Positions 10,001 to 17,816 of a stretch of DNA of 64,000 nt are shown piece after piece (within the stretch, counting starts at the first letter, position 1; the number at the start of each line of letters is the position of its first letter). The stretch comes from Skermanella pratensis. Its GTDB lineage: Bacteria; Pseudomonadota; Alphaproteobacteria; Azospirillales; Azospirillaceae. The notes beneath the pieces are model-generated. The model did not search any database, had not been told where the DNA came from, and saw only the letters and a list, made by a program, of their open reading frames with translations. Made by a program: the position numbers and the translations under genes. The stretch is from the NCBI RefSeq assembly GCF_008843145.1, contig NZ_CP030265.1, positions 4,270,501-4,334,500 of the forward strand. Direction: 5' to 3'.

Positions 10001-10263
10001 AGGGCACCATCGTGCCGATCTACGGCCTGAACCGCCTGCTGGGCTCCATTCCCGTACTGGGCGACATCCTGACCGGCGGCGAAGGCCAGGGGATCTTCGC
10101 CGCCACCTACCAGATCCAGGGACCGCTGAACGACCCGTCGGTCCGCGTCAATCCGCTGGCCGTGCTGGCACCGGGGTTCCTGCGCAACCTGTTCTTCCTG
10201 GACCACGACGCCGGCTCGGACAAGAAGAGCCCGTGGGTCTACGAATATCCCGAGAGCGACTGA
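7060..10263 (+). CDS. YhdP/AsmA-like inner-membrane protein (DUF3971 / AsmA C-terminal domains)
   Basis: A 1067-residue protein with a single N-terminal membrane helix (residues ~9-33, LVLIEAVSAVLIGLTVLVALFLW) followed by a very long periplasmic beta-rich region. The GNVSPAALADRAP segment and the closing part (GIFAATYQIQGPLNDPSVRVNPLAVLAPGFLRNLF) are characteristic of the YhdP/DUF3971 branch of AsmA-like proteins. Known members form bridge-like grooves and take part in phospholipid traffic to the outer membrane. The start is GTG, preceded by GTCGAG; an ATG eighteen bases upstream is out of frame. The tyrS gene converges on it from the other strand, 27 bp away. The family call is firm; the lipid-transport role is by homology. 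Confidence 0.85.
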   Translation: MIRKAGRFTGLVLIEAVSAVLIGLTVLVALFLWRLSSGPIQVDFLTPVIEQTLNDSRMGVRVDIAETVLNWGGTGAEDGERAFDFQAFDIRARDARIYGPTGALIAAVPALGISFDMRELVQGHVQPTVLRVFQPDIQLQRGADGAIDVDVRTGDLPVEHGGVDVVEEVLKALQLPPGSQPGPLSRLSEVRISGARLTLDDRLLGQVWQAPRGDVILRRDAAGLSGNARLDLEMGNRIARLDARLRFRSADGVTEVTGRFGNVSPAALADRAPALGALSAVAMVLDGNAELRLDRAFIPMEAHIDVSGRDGAVTLPDFYAEPLELAQARLRASFDRLKRRVVVDEFTAGLGADPGGPTVSLNAVAVDLGDRRLDVTGTAETVGVPIDELRRLWPQGVAGNPRGWITENLSSGRAERARATAHAVIDLDAPEQSELKSLDSEILVKGVQVRYFKELPPVTGVDGVVRISPTTLTVDAEGGQLRDMTVGASKIVITGLDQKDQAIDIATPVSGPLRTALEVLNHKPLGFPDKLGLKPSSVGGSASARLTFKFPLFNRLTVDDIVFGAKGKLSDVSISGLLPRLPVTKADGELTLDPEKLVITGKARVNGIPADISWMESFSSKADILTRITARGEVGETDRERLGFPTRPYVTGPVGLDAVYTVAKPGQGRLAANLDLRDAGMAVELLDWTKRPGTPGTARATLELSKGDAVRLSDIALDASGLKAAGAVELAPDGAVRGVTVAGLSLGATRLAGNAAPMAGGGWKVNLSGQSLDLRPLRDGARDRNRKAAEDEVPLEVTAALGRVILGEGRSLGDVSANLQRDRKEWTAAQVNARVGQSGSHLVLQYAPEAAGRRLVLETGDAGAMLYALDLFDNIRGGSLTIVGHTDPSKPDSPLAGRIEMSDYSMVNAPVLARLLNAVSPSGLAELVEGRSLGFAKLTGEFSWEERQEKVRFNEVRTSGSALGLTMEGTVDLGAEQADLQGTIVPIYGLNRLLGSIPVLGDILTGGEGQGIFAATYQIQGPLNDPSVRVNPLAVLAPGFLRNLFFLDHDAGSDKKSPWVYEYPESD

Positions 10264-10290
10264 ACCGGAGGGGATGAGCCGGCCGCCGGC

Positions 10291-11544
10291 TCACACCGCC
10301 TTGACCAGGGCATGGCGCTTCTTGCCCGCCGACAGCTTCAGCACGCCCTCGGCGTTGAGATCGCCCGTGCCGGTCACCTGCGTCTCCTCGACCACCACGG
10401 CGTCGTTCAGGCGGGCCCCGCCGCCCTTGATCAGGCGCTTGGCCTCGCCCTTGGATGCCGCGAGGTCGGCGCGGACCAGCAGGTCGATCACCGGGATGCC
10501 GGCGTCGAGTTCGCCGCGGGCGATCCCGACCGTCGGCAGGCCCTCGGCCAGCCCGCCCTGCTCGAAGGTGCGCCGGGCGGTCTCGGCCGCTTCCTGCGCC
10601 GCCGCCTCGCCGTGGCACATCCGGGTCGTCTCGAACGCCAAGCGCTTCTTGGCCTCGTTGATGCCGGCCCCCTCCAGCCGCTCCAGCCCGGCGATCTCGT
10701 CCAGCGGCAGTTCGGTGAAGAGGCGCAGGAACCGGCCGACGTCGGCGTCCTCGGTGTTGCGCCAGAACTGCCAGTAATCGTACGGCGACAGCCGGTCGGC
10801 GTTGAGCCAGACGGCCCCGCCCAGGCTCTTGCCCATCTTGGTGCCGGACGCGGTCGTCATCAGCGGGGTGGTCAGGCCGAACAGGCCGGCCTGATCGACG
10901 CGGCGGCCCAGCTCGACGCCGTTGACGATGTTGCCCCACTGGTCTGAGCCGCCCATCTGGAGCCGGCAGCCGACGCGGCGGTGCAGTTCCAGGAAGTCGT
11001 AAGCCTGGAGGATCATGTAGTTGAACTCCAGGAAGGTCATCGGCTGCTCACGCTCCAGCCGCAGCTTGACGCTGTCGAAGGTCAGCATGCGGTTGACCGT
11101 GAAATGCACGCCCATGTCGCGGAGGAACGTGATGTAGCCCAGCTTCTCCAGCCAGTCCGCGTTGTTGACCATGACGGCGTCGGTCGGTCCGTCGCCGAAG
11201 GTCAGGAACTGCCCGAACACCCGCTTGATGCCGGCCATGTTCTCCGCGATCTGCTCGTCGGTCAGCATCTTGCGGCTCTCGTCGCGGCCGGTCGGATCGC
11301 CGATCTTGGTGGTTCCGCCCCCCATCAGGACGATCGGCTTGTGCCCGCAGCGCTGCAGCCAGCGCAGCATCATGATCGACACCAGATGTCCGACATGCAG
11401 GCTGTCCGCCGTGCAGTCGAAGCCGATATAGGCGGTCACGATCCCCTCGGAGGCCAGCGCATCGAGGCCTTCCGGATCGGTGCATTGGTGGATGAAGCCG
11501 CGCGTTTGCAGGATGCGCAGGAATTCCGAACGGAGATCGCTCAT
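10291..11544 (-). CDS. tyrS: Tyrosyl-tRNA synthetase
   Basis: A 417-residue class I aminoacyl-tRNA synthetase that charges tRNA-Tyr. The ATP-binding HIGH-type motif is SLHVGHLVS, the tyrosine pocket includes [24 protein letters not shown], and the KMSKS-type loop is [10 protein letters not shown]. The C-terminal ~65 residues form an S4 RNA-binding domain ([19 protein letters not shown]). Length and domain order match the usual bacterial TyrRS. It is divergent from anmK, with 149 bp between the two starts. Confidence 0.97.
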   Translation of the reverse strand: MSDLRSEFLRILQTRGFIHQCTDPEGLDALASEGIVTAYIGFDCTADSLHVGHLVSIMMLRWLQRCGHKPIVLMGGGTTKIGDPTGRDESRKMLTDEQIAENMAGIKRVFGQFLTFGDGPTDAVMVNNADWLEKLGYITFLRDMGVHFTVNRMLTFDSVKLRLEREQPMTFLEFNYMILQAYDFLELHRRVGCRLQMGGSDQWGNIVNGVELGRRVDQAGLFGLTTPLMTTASGTKMGKSLGGAVWLNADRLSPYDYWQFWRNTEDADVGRFLRLFTELPLDEIAGLERLEGAGINEAKKRLAFETTRMCHGEAAAQEAAETARRTFEQGGLAEGLPTVGIARGELDAGIPVIDLLVRADLAASKGEAKRLIKGGGARLNDAVVVEETQVTGTGDLNAEGVLKLSAGKKRHALVKAV

Positions 11545-11693
11545 CGCTAGGGTCCAGGTCTAGTAAGGATGGTTCCGAGGGCGGCGTCTGTTAGCACAAA
11601 CCCCGGTACCGGGCCAGCGGGGCTTGCGCAGCGCAGGCATCCCATGGGAAACAGGACCGGACCAGCCCTGTTTCCAGCACCACAGCAGCCAAC

Positions 11694-12764
11694 ATGACGC
11701 TTACTCCCCTTCGGACCGCCCTGGGCCTGATGAGCGGCACGTCGCTCGACGGCATCGACGCCGCGGTGATCCGCACCGACGGCCTTGCCCATGTGGAGAC
11801 CGGGGATTTCATCACCGTTCCGTACGAGGACGGTTTCCGCGAGCGGCTGCGCGGCTGCCTGGGCGGCCGCGGTCCCGTCGCGGAGGTCGAACGCGAACTG
11901 ACGGAACTGCACGCCGGCGCGGTCCGCCGGCTGGTGGAACGGGCCGGCCCGGTCGACCTGATCGGGTTCCACGGCCACACCATCCTGCACGCCCCCGAAC
12001 GGCGCCGCACCTGGCAGATCGGCGACGGCCCGCTGCTGGCCTCGCTGACCGGCATCCCGGTGGTCCATGACTTCCGGAGCGCCGACGTGGCCGCCGGCGG
12101 CCAGGGCGCGCCGCTGGTCCCGCTGTACCACCAAGCGCTGGCGGCCGATCTGGAGAGGCCGCTGGCCGTGCTGAACATCGGCGGCGTGGCGAACGTGACG
12201 TGGCTGGGCCGGCGCGGCGACAAGGACGTGCTGGCCTTCGACACCGGCCCCGGCAATGCCCTGATCGACGATTGGGTCCTGTCCCGCACCGGCCGGGCGT
12301 TCGACGCCGACGGTGCGCTGGCGGCATCCGGCACCATCGACCGGGGCGTCCTGACCCGCCTCCTGGCGGCGCCCTATTTCAAGAAGCAGCCGCCGAAATC
12401 GCTCGACCGCGACGGCTTCGACATCTCTCCGGTCAAGGCGCTGGACGCCGCCGACGGCGCCGCCACCCTGACCGCCTTCACCGCGGGCGCGGTCGCCAGC
12501 GCAGCGGCGCTGCTGCCCCAGCCGCCGCTGCGCTGGCTGGTGACCGGCGGCGGGCGGCTCAACGGGTTTCTGATGGAGCTGCTGCGGGACATGCTGGGCG
12601 TGCCGGTCGACCCGGTGGACAGCGTCGGCTGGCAGGGTGACGCGCTGGAAGCGCAGGCCTTCGCCTACCTGGCGGTCCGAAGCCGCGCCGGCCTGCCGCT
12701 CAGCGTGCCTGGCACCACGGGCGTCCCCAACCCTGTCACCGGCGGGCTGTTCAGCGAGCCTTGA
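11694..12764 (+). CDS. anmK: Anhydro-N-acetylmuramic acid kinase
   Basis: AnmK hydrolyses the 1,6-anhydro bond of anhMurNAc and phosphorylates it to MurNAc-6-phosphate, a cytoplasmic step of peptidoglycan recycling. The 356-residue protein has the ASKHA-fold motifs GLMSGTSLDGIDAAVI (phosphate loop), LNIGGVANVTWL, FDTGPGNALIDDW and VTGGGRLNGFL. Length is normal for the family (about 370). It sits divergently from tyrS, a pairing common in alphaproteobacteria. Confidence 0.95.
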   Translation: MTLTPLRTALGLMSGTSLDGIDAAVIRTDGLAHVETGDFITVPYEDGFRERLRGCLGGRGPVAEVERELTELHAGAVRRLVERAGPVDLIGFHGHTILHAPERRRTWQIGDGPLLASLTGIPVVHDFRSADVAAGGQGAPLVPLYHQALAADLERPLAVLNIGGVANVTWLGRRGDKDVLAFDTGPGNALIDDWVLSRTGRAFDADGALAASGTIDRGVLTRLLAAPYFKKQPPKSLDRDGFDISPVKALDAADGAATLTAFTAGAVASAAALLPQPPLRWLVTGGGRLNGFLMELLRDMLGVPVDPVDSVGWQGDALEAQAFAYLAVRSRAGLPLSVPGTTGVPNPVTGGLFSEP

Positions 12765-12858
12765 GCGGGACGGCCTCCTGTACCAACTCGCATTCCGGTA
12801 TGGATTGATGTACCGGTGCCGCCCCATAAAAGCGGGCGAGTACGGAAATCCATACCAT
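12751..12858 (-). CDS. Possible 35-residue small protein with strong Shine-Dalgarno
   Basis: On the minus strand an almost ideal ribosome site (AAAGGAGG, six bases from the ATG at 12858) opens a 35-codon frame starting MVWISVLARFYGAAP and ending LVQEAVPLKAR. It overlaps the last codons of anmK antisense. The first codons coincide with one arm of a long hairpin (12797-12856). The ribosome site is the only real evidence; no family is recognised, so a chance frame is possible. Confidence 0.25.
   Translation of the reverse strand: MVWISVLARFYGAAPVHQSIPECELVQEAVPLKAR
12797..12856. repeat. 60-nt long imperfect hairpin downstream of anmK
   Basis: Perfect 10-bp outer arms GGTATGGATT (12797-12806) and AATCCATACC (12847-12856) are followed inward by pairing GTAC (12810-12813 with 12840-12843) and CGCCC/GGGCG (12820-12824 with 12834-12838), closing on a 9-nt loop. 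There is no T-tract after it on either strand, so it is not a classical terminator. It could be a processing or stability element or a degenerate repeat. Confidence 0.5.
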
Positions 12859-12882
12859 GGCTACCCTCCTTTACGGGATCGC

Positions 12883-12897
12883 CCCCTGCGGGGGCCT
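12883..12897. repeat. Short GC hairpin
   Basis: GCCCCC-TGC-GGGGGC forms a 6-bp perfect stem in the otherwise unoccupied stretch between anmK and the XRE relic. It has no T-run, and its function is unclear. Confidence 0.4.
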
Positions 12898-12947
12898 CCG
12901 TGCCGGAACCTTGACCGGGAAACCGGCGGGCTGAACGCGTTTCGAGT

Positions 12948-13088
12948 ATGCCGGCCGGCGTCCACCACGCCACCATCGTGGCGCTGGAGAAGGGCGAAGG
13001 CACCCTGCGCCTGGTCAATGCCTGGCGCGTGCTCTGGGTGCTGGGGCTGGCGGAGGCCGATACCGGCGGGAAGGGCCCGGAACGCTGA
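12948..13088 (+). pseudogene. Remnant of an XRE-type helix-turn-helix regulator
   Basis: A 46-codon frame encodes GVHHATIVALEKGEGTLRLV followed by an LGLAEAD segment. This is the recognition helix and C-terminal helices of a Cro/CI (XRE) helix-turn-helix, whose usual form is GVS..TI...E.G......L..VLRVLGL. The N-terminal helices are absent: the frame is closed by a TGA a short distance upstream. No ribosome site is visible, so this is most likely the surviving 3' part of a dead regulator gene. A very small functional peptide is the alternative. Confidence 0.45.
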
Positions 13089-13095
13089 CGGCCGC

Positions 13096-13758
13096 CTATT
13101 CGGCGACCGCCGCCATGCGGCTTCCCAGAGCATTGTCGAGGTAGTCGTCGACATGCTTGTCCAGCGCTTCCACGTGGTTGGAGAACAGGTGGGTGGCACC
13201 GTCCACGACCTTGTACTCGATCCGGATGTCGCGCTGGTGCGACAGCTTGTTGACCAGCTTGTGGACCGAGTTCTCCGGCACCAGCTCGTCCTTGGTGCCG
13301 TGGACGATCAGGCCCGACGACGGGCACGGCGCCAGGAAGCTGAAATCGAATGAATTGGCCGGCGGGGCGACCGAGATGAAGCCGTCGATCTCCGGCCGGC
13401 GCATCAGGAGCTGCATGCCGATCCAGGCGCCGAACGAGTGCCCGGCGATCCAGCAGGCCGACGCGTTGGGGTTGAAGGTCTGGAGCCAGTCCAGCGCCGA
13501 GGCCGCGTCGCTCAGTTCCCCCTCGCCCCGGTCATAGCTGCCCTGGCTGCGTCCGACGCCCCGGAAATTGAACCGCAGCGTCGAGAAACCGCGCCGGCCG
13601 AACGCGTGAAACAGGGTGTAGACCACCTTGTTGTTCATGGTTCCGCCATGATGGGGATGGGGATGCAGGAACAGCGCGACGGGAGCGTTGGGCTGCTTGC
13701 CGTGAACATACCGGCCTTCGATCCGTCCGGCCGGTCCATTGATCATTACTTCAGGCAT
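13096..13758 (-). CDS. Alpha/beta hydrolase
   Basis: A 220-residue cytoplasmic hydrolase of the small COG2945-like type. LHPHPHHGGTMNNKV supplies the oxyanion loop, GHSFGAWIG carries the nucleophile Ser, HGTKDELVP the acid Asp and GATHLF the catalytic His. The fold is complete at this length. I set the start at the ATG at 13758 (MPEVMINGPAG) because the ~53 residues of the longer frame upstream are low-complexity and unlike the family. No substrate can be named. The gene converges with the XRE relic and anmK and is divergent from iscR. Confidence 0.8.
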   Translation of the reverse strand: MPEVMINGPAGRIEGRYVHGKQPNAPVALFLHPHPHHGGTMNNKVVYTLFHAFGRRGFSTLRFNFRGVGRSQGSYDRGEGELSDAASALDWLQTFNPNASACWIAGHSFGAWIGMQLLMRRPEIDGFISVAPPANSFDFSFLAPCPSSGLIVHGTKDELVPENSVHKLVNKLSHQRDIRIEYKVVDGATHLFSNHVEALDKHVDDYLDNALGSRMAAVAE

Positions 13759-13904
13759 TGCGGTGTGGGTCCCGGCGAAAACAGGTTGGCCCATACCTGA
13801 CGGCATGGGCGGCGGGGCTCGGGAGAAATCCCCACCAGGGGAAAAAACCGAGGCGGAGGGTAGGACATTCACCAGAGCATGAGAAGATCCCACCGTTGCA
13901 ATAC

Positions 13905-13933
13905 TTGACCACTGCACTGGGTCATCATATATC
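13905..13933 (+). promoter_or_regulatory. Putative sigma-70 promoter for iscR with IscR-like half-site
   Basis: TTGACC (13905-13910), a 17-bp spacer and TATATC (13928-13933) form a reasonable housekeeping promoter ~200 bp before iscR. The -35 box lies inside ATACTTGAC, which fits the left half (ATASYYGAC) of the E. coli type 1 IscR site. The right half, GTCATCATAT, is only partly matching and spaced about 4 bp too far. Autoregulation by IscR is therefore plausible but not shown. Confidence 0.45.
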
Positions 13934-14127
13934 GGAAGATACCTCCAACGTCATCAGGCGGGAATCGCCTCGACGTTGGTCATACCAGTCCGACAAGACC
14001 GCCGACTATATCACAGCGAGCAACCGAGTGATCAAGCATCTTCGCAAGCAAATCCATGGCGAGATCACCGGAAAATCGCGGGGGTAGTGCCGATGCACCG
14101 CCCGGGAACAGGAACAGGGAGGCCGAC

Positions 14128-14604
14128 GTGAGACTGAGCACCAAGGGGCGGTACGCCGTGATGGCGATGGTCGATCTTGCAAGCAGCAGCCGGGGCGGCC
14201 CGATAGCGCTCGCGGACATCGCCGAGCGGCAGGAAATCTCGCTCTCCTACCTGGAGCAGCTGTTCGCCAAGCTGCGCAAGGGCGGCCTGGTCAAAAGCGT
14301 GCGCGGCCCCGGCGGCGGCTACCTCCTGGCCCATCCGGCCGACGCCATGCGGATTTCCGACATCATCCTGGCGGTGGACGAGCCGATCCGCGCCACCCGC
14401 TGCGCCGCCGGTTCCCCGGCCGGCTGCCGGACCAACCGCAGCCGCTGCCTGACCCATGACCTGTGGGAGGAACTGGGCAACCAGATCCACCTTTATCTCA
14501 GCAGCGTAACCGTCGCCGACGTGTGCGAGCGCCGCATCCTCGGATCTTCCCACGTCATGCTGCCGGAAGCGGTCAGCGAACCCCGGGCGGCGGCGGCCGA
14601 ATAG
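14128..14604 (+). CDS. iscR: Rrf2-family Fe-S-sensing regulator IscR
   Basis: A 158-residue Rrf2 winged-helix repressor: MRLSTKGRYAVMAMVDLA, IAERQEISLSYLEQLFAKLR (recognition helix), VRGPGGGYLLA wing. Three cysteines in TRCAAGSPAGC...RCLTHDLW, plus the His of CLTH, match the [2Fe-2S] ligands of IscR. I chose the GTG at 14128, which has an AGGGAGG site seven bases upstream; the frame from 14056 adds a Gly/Pro-rich tail not found in the family. It heads a group with a cysteine desulfurase 29 bp downstream, then HscB-like and ferredoxin genes, so it probably adjusts Fe-S assembly to cluster supply. Confidence 0.93.
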   Translation: MRLSTKGRYAVMAMVDLASSSRGGPIALADIAERQEISLSYLEQLFAKLRKGGLVKSVRGPGGGYLLAHPADAMRISDIILAVDEPIRATRCAAGSPAGCRTNRSRCLTHDLWEELGNQIHLYLSSVTVADVCERRILGSSHVMLPEAVSEPRAAAAE

Positions 14605-14633
14605 GAACCCGGTACTCAAAGAACCCGATCCCG

Positions 14634-15776
14634 ATGCCCGGCACCTCCTATCTCGACTACAACGCGACCGCCCCGATCCTGCCCGCCGTGCGCGACGCCG
14701 TGATGGCGGCGCTGGAGGTCGCCGGCAATCCCTCCTCCGTCCACGGCTTCGGCCGGCGCGCGCGCCGGCTGGTCGAGGATGCCCGGGCCGAGGTGGCGGC
14801 GCTGGCCGGGGTCGTACCGGCCCGGGTCGTGTTCACGTCGGGCGGGACCGAGGCGAACACGTCGGCGTTGTCCACGGGAGCCTCCGGGAGAGCCGGCCGC
14901 CGCGTGCTGGTGTCGGCGATCGAGCATGACTCGGTGCTGGAGACCGTTCCCGACGCGGAACGGATCCCGGTCTTGACGGACGGCACGGTGGACCTCGCGG
15001 CGCTCGACCGGATGCTGGCGCGGGCGGACGGGCCGGCCCTGGTCTCGGTCATGCTGGTCAACAACGAGACCGGGGTGATCCAGCCGGTCGCCGAGGTGTC
15101 GCGCCTCGCCCATGCCCATGGCGCGCTGTTCCATTGCGACGCCGTCCAGGGAGCCGGCCGCGTCGGAATCGACGCCGATTCGCTGGGCATCGACCTGATG
15201 ACCCTGTCGGCCCACAAGCTGGGCGGCCCCCACGGCGTGGGCGCCCTGGTGGTGCGGGAAGGCATCCCGATCGCGCCCGTGCTGCGCGGTGGCGGACAGG
15301 AGCAGCGCCGCCGGGCCGGAACGGAGAACGTCGCCGGGATCGCCGGGTTCGGCGCCGCCGCCAGGCTCGCCCGGAACGCCGCGGGCGAAATCGACCGGAT
15401 CGGCCGGCTGCGCGACGGGCTGGAACGGCGTATCGCCGAAGCGGCCGAGTCGTCCGGCGTCGCCGTCACGATCCACGGCAGGGCCGCGCCGCGGGTCGCC
15501 AACACCGCCTGCGTGTCGATGCCGGGGGTTTCCAGCGAAACGCAGATCATGGCCCTGGACCTGGCCGGCGTGGCGGTCAGCGCCGGATCGGCCTGCTCCA
15601 GCGGCAAGGTGAAGCCGTCGCACGTTCTGACCGCCATGGGAGTCGACGCCGGCGAGGCGTCCTCCGCCATCCGGGTCAGCCTGGGCTGGGCGACGGGGCC
15701 GGAGGACGTCGACCGCTTCGTGGATGCCTGGAGCACGCTGTGCCGCCGCCGGGCGCGTGCGATGGTCGGCCCCTGA
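14634..15776 (+). CDS. Cysteine desulfurase (IscS/NifS family)
   Basis: A PLP enzyme of 380 residues that releases sulfur from cysteine as a protein persulfide for Fe-S clusters and thiolation. SYLDYNATAP opens the protein, TSGGTEANTSAL contacts PLP, Lys195 in LSAHKLGGPHG forms the Schiff base, and Cys321 in SAGSACSSGKVKPSHVL is the persulfide cysteine on the flexible loop. The start at 14634 was taken because the longer frame runs inside iscR. The GSACSSG loop and length resemble short NifS-like desulfurases of alphaproteobacterial isc loci. No IscU scaffold gene follows here, so its acceptor must be encoded elsewhere. Confidence 0.92.
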   Translation: MPGTSYLDYNATAPILPAVRDAVMAALEVAGNPSSVHGFGRRARRLVEDARAEVAALAGVVPARVVFTSGGTEANTSALSTGASGRAGRRVLVSAIEHDSVLETVPDAERIPVLTDGTVDLAALDRMLARADGPALVSVMLVNNETGVIQPVAEVSRLAHAHGALFHCDAVQGAGRVGIDADSLGIDLMTLSAHKLGGPHGVGALVVREGIPIAPVLRGGGQEQRRRAGTENVAGIAGFGAAARLARNAAGEIDRIGRLRDGLERRIAEAAESSGVAVTIHGRAAPRVANTACVSMPGVSSETQIMALDLAGVAVSAGSACSSGKVKPSHVLTAMGVDAGEASSAIRVSLGWATGPEDVDRFVDAWSTLCRRRARAMVGP

Positions 15777-15912
15777 AGGCTTGCCCAAAGGTCTGCGCGC
15801 GACGTATGGCGTTGCCCGGGGGGCACCTTATCTGTAAAGACGCGGGGGAGTGCGCCCGGGCAAGGACTCCGGTGCCGGGCAAAGGCTCCACAACATTCAA
15901 AAGCGATGCGGC

Positions 15913-16581
15913 ATGAGTGAACGCAAAGGCGGCGGGCCGCGGGGCGGCTCGGGAAAAGGCAGGATCGGCGGCGGGCCGGGAACGGTGGCGGGAGATCTGG
16001 TCCCCTGCTGGCTGTGCTCCCATTCGGTCTCGCCGCGCGCCTTGTTCTGCCATAACTGCGGCACGGTACAGCCGCCGCGCTCGATCGATCCCTTCACGCG
16101 GCTGGGGCTGCCGATCCGCTTCGACCTGGATCCCGCGGGACTGGAGCGCCAGTTCGCCGGATTTCGCCGGACGCTTGCCCCGGAGCGGTTCGAGAGCAAG
16201 GGCCCGCGGGAGAAATCCAACGCGCGGGCGCAGCTCGACACCTTCAAGCATGCCTATGACACGCTGCGCGACCCGATCCGCCGCGCCCGCCTCCTGCTCG
16301 ACACCGCCCACGGCGCCGGCGCCCGGCAGCCGCTCCCCGCCGATCCGGAGCTTGACGCCCTGGAAGCGGCTCTGGCGGATGCCGGCGACACGGCGGAACT
16401 GGACCGGGTGGCCAACCAGGCGGTGCGCGGCACGGAACAGTGCATCCATGACATGTCGTCCGCATTCCGCGCCGGGGATCTGGACGCCGCGGCGCGAATC
16501 GTGAACCGGCTGGAGCGGTTGGAAACGCTCGCCGGCGCGGCGCGGCAGCGGCGTCCCGGCCTCCGCGGCGATGCTCCCTGA
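15913..16581 (+). CDS. HscB-like J-domain protein with zinc ribbon but no HPD motif
   Basis: A 222-residue protein with the layout of the eukaryotic-type Fe-S co-chaperone HSC20/HscB. It has a Gly-rich N-terminus, a four-cysteine zinc ribbon (Cys32, Cys35, Cys46, Cys49: CWLC...CHNCG), a J-like domain (PFTRLGLPIRFDLD to FKHAYDTLRDPIRRARLLL) and a C-terminal three-helix scaffold-binding region. The invariant HPD loop that activates Hsp70 reads Ala89-Pro-Glu (TLAPERF). No hscA or iscU is adjacent. It may still bind the scaffold but should not stimulate an Hsp70 ATPase; this is inference. The ATG at 15913 is preferred over a GTG at 15850. Confidence 0.75.
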   Translation: MSERKGGGPRGGSGKGRIGGGPGTVAGDLVPCWLCSHSVSPRALFCHNCGTVQPPRSIDPFTRLGLPIRFDLDPAGLERQFAGFRRTLAPERFESKGPREKSNARAQLDTFKHAYDTLRDPIRRARLLLDTAHGAGARQPLPADPELDALEAALADAGDTAELDRVANQAVRGTEQCIHDMSSAFRAGDLDAAARIVNRLERLETLAGAARQRRPGLRGDAP

Positions 16582-16719
16582 GATGGTCCGCCGGAAGGAC
16601 ACGCCGGGGAATTCGGTGGAAATAATGAAGGATTCGCTTGACGGGGCGTTGGAGCGAACCTTTAGTCCCGCGTTTCGGGTTTCGGACCGGTAAGAGAAGA
16701 ACGACGGAGTTGTGGCATC

Positions 16720-17049
16720 ATGCCGAAGATCACATTCATCGACACCGAGGGCAACAAACGCGACGTGGATGCGCCCTTGGGCCTGTCGGTGCTGGAAATC
16801 GCCCATCGCAACGATATCGACCTGGAAGGGGCGTGCGAGGGCTCGCTGGCCTGCTCGACCTGCCACGTGATCGTCGAACCCGAATGGTACGACCTGCTGA
16901 CCGACGCGTCCGAGGACGAGGAGGACATGCTGGACCTGGCGTTCGGCCTGACCAAGACCTCCCGCCTGGGCTGCCAGATCATCATGTCCGAGGAGCTTGA
17001 CGGCCTGACCGTCCGGCTGCCGTCCGGCACGCGCAACATGATGGGCTGA
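16720..17049 (+). CDS. fdx: [2Fe-2S] ferredoxin, Isc/adrenodoxin type
   Basis: A 109-residue electron carrier. [14 protein letters not shown] gives the C-X5-C-X2-C part of the cluster motif, and the fourth Cys is in SRLGCQIIM. The acidic helix ([10 protein letters not shown]) is the partner-docking surface of adrenodoxin-type ferredoxins. It presumably donates electrons for Fe-S assembly with the upstream desulfurase. It is 138 bp after the HscB-like gene, with a possible promoter (TTGACG at ~16638) between them, and only 6 bp before tenA. Confidence 0.93.
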   Translation: MPKITFIDTEGNKRDVDAPLGLSVLEIAHRNDIDLEGACEGSLACSTCHVIVEPEWYDLLTDASEDEEDMLDLAFGLTKTSRLGCQIIMSEELDGLTVRLPSGTRNMMG

Positions 17050-17055
17050 CGTCCG

Positions 17056-17727
17056 ATGGCCGCACGCCTGTTCGACCGCCTGAAGGAGGCGGCGGGACCG
17101 GAATGGACGGGCTATACCCGCCACGAGTTCGTCCGCCGCCTGGGCGACGGCAGCCTGCCCGAGGCGTCGTTCCGCCATTACCTGATCCAGGATTACCTGT
17201 TCCTGATCCATTTCGCCCGCGCCTACGCGCTGGCGGTCTACAAGAGCGACACCCTGGCCGACATGCGGCAGGCGGGGGCATCGCTCTCGGCGATCCTGGA
17301 CCTGGAAATGGGACTGCACGTCCGGTTCTGCGCCGGATGGGGCCTGGACGAGGCGGCCATGGCGGCCTCTCCCGAGGCGACCGGCACCCTGGCCTATACC
17401 CGCTACGTGCTGGAGCGCGGCACGGCCGGCGACCTGCTCGACCTGCATGTGGCGCTGGCTCCCTGCATCGTCGGCTATGCGGAGATCGCGGCGGAACTGA
17501 CGGCCGACCCGGCGACGCGGCTGGAGGGGAACCCCTACCGCGCCTGGATCGAGATGTATGCCGGCGAGGAGTACCGGGCGGTCGCGGCGGCCGAGATGGC
17601 CCAACTGGACAGCCTGTACGCGCGGCGCGGCGGGGAGGCGCGGTTCCCCGACCTCGCCCGCACCTTCACGACCGCGAGCCGGCTGGAAGCCGGGTTCTGG
17701 GAGATGGGCCTGAAGCTGCTGCCCTGA
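17056..17727 (+). CDS. tenA: TenA-family thiaminase II / aminopyrimidine aminohydrolase
   Basis: A 223-residue all-helical TenA protein. Family signatures are FRHYLIQDYLFLIHFARAYA, the putative nucleophilic Cys in VALAPCIVGYAEI and the closing Glu in EAGFWEMGL. TenA hydrolyses aminomethylaminopyrimidine from degraded thiamine to HMP for salvage; some members cleave thiamine itself. Six bases separate it from fdx, so the two are probably cotranscribed, although no functional link between them is known. No thiamine riboswitch was seen. Confidence 0.88.
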   Translation: MAARLFDRLKEAAGPEWTGYTRHEFVRRLGDGSLPEASFRHYLIQDYLFLIHFARAYALAVYKSDTLADMRQAGASLSAILDLEMGLHVRFCAGWGLDEAAMAASPEATGTLAYTRYVLERGTAGDLLDLHVALAPCIVGYAEIAAELTADPATRLEGNPYRAWIEMYAGEEYRAVAAAEMAQLDSLYARRGGEARFPDLARTFTTASRLEAGFWEMGLKLLP

Positions 17728-17816
17728 GGCTGCCCCGATTGGCGGCAAACGTGATTAACCGCGTCTTCACCATATTGGCCCAGGGTCGGGGTATCCCTTC
17801 CCTCCGGTGAGTCTCC

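Noticed and set aside
7225-10206. 993-codon frame antisense to the YhdP-like gene
   Set aside because: Composition (Gln, Arg, Val, Gly) is that of a complementary-strand shadow; the sense protein has a clear family.
15676-17748. 690-codon frame antisense to the hscB-like/fdx/tenA genes
   Set aside because: Shadow frame without domains.
17728-17816. Thiamine (TPP) riboswitch near tenA
   Set aside because: Neither the CTGAGA nor the ACCTGA-type core pair with helices was found upstream of tenA or in this gap.
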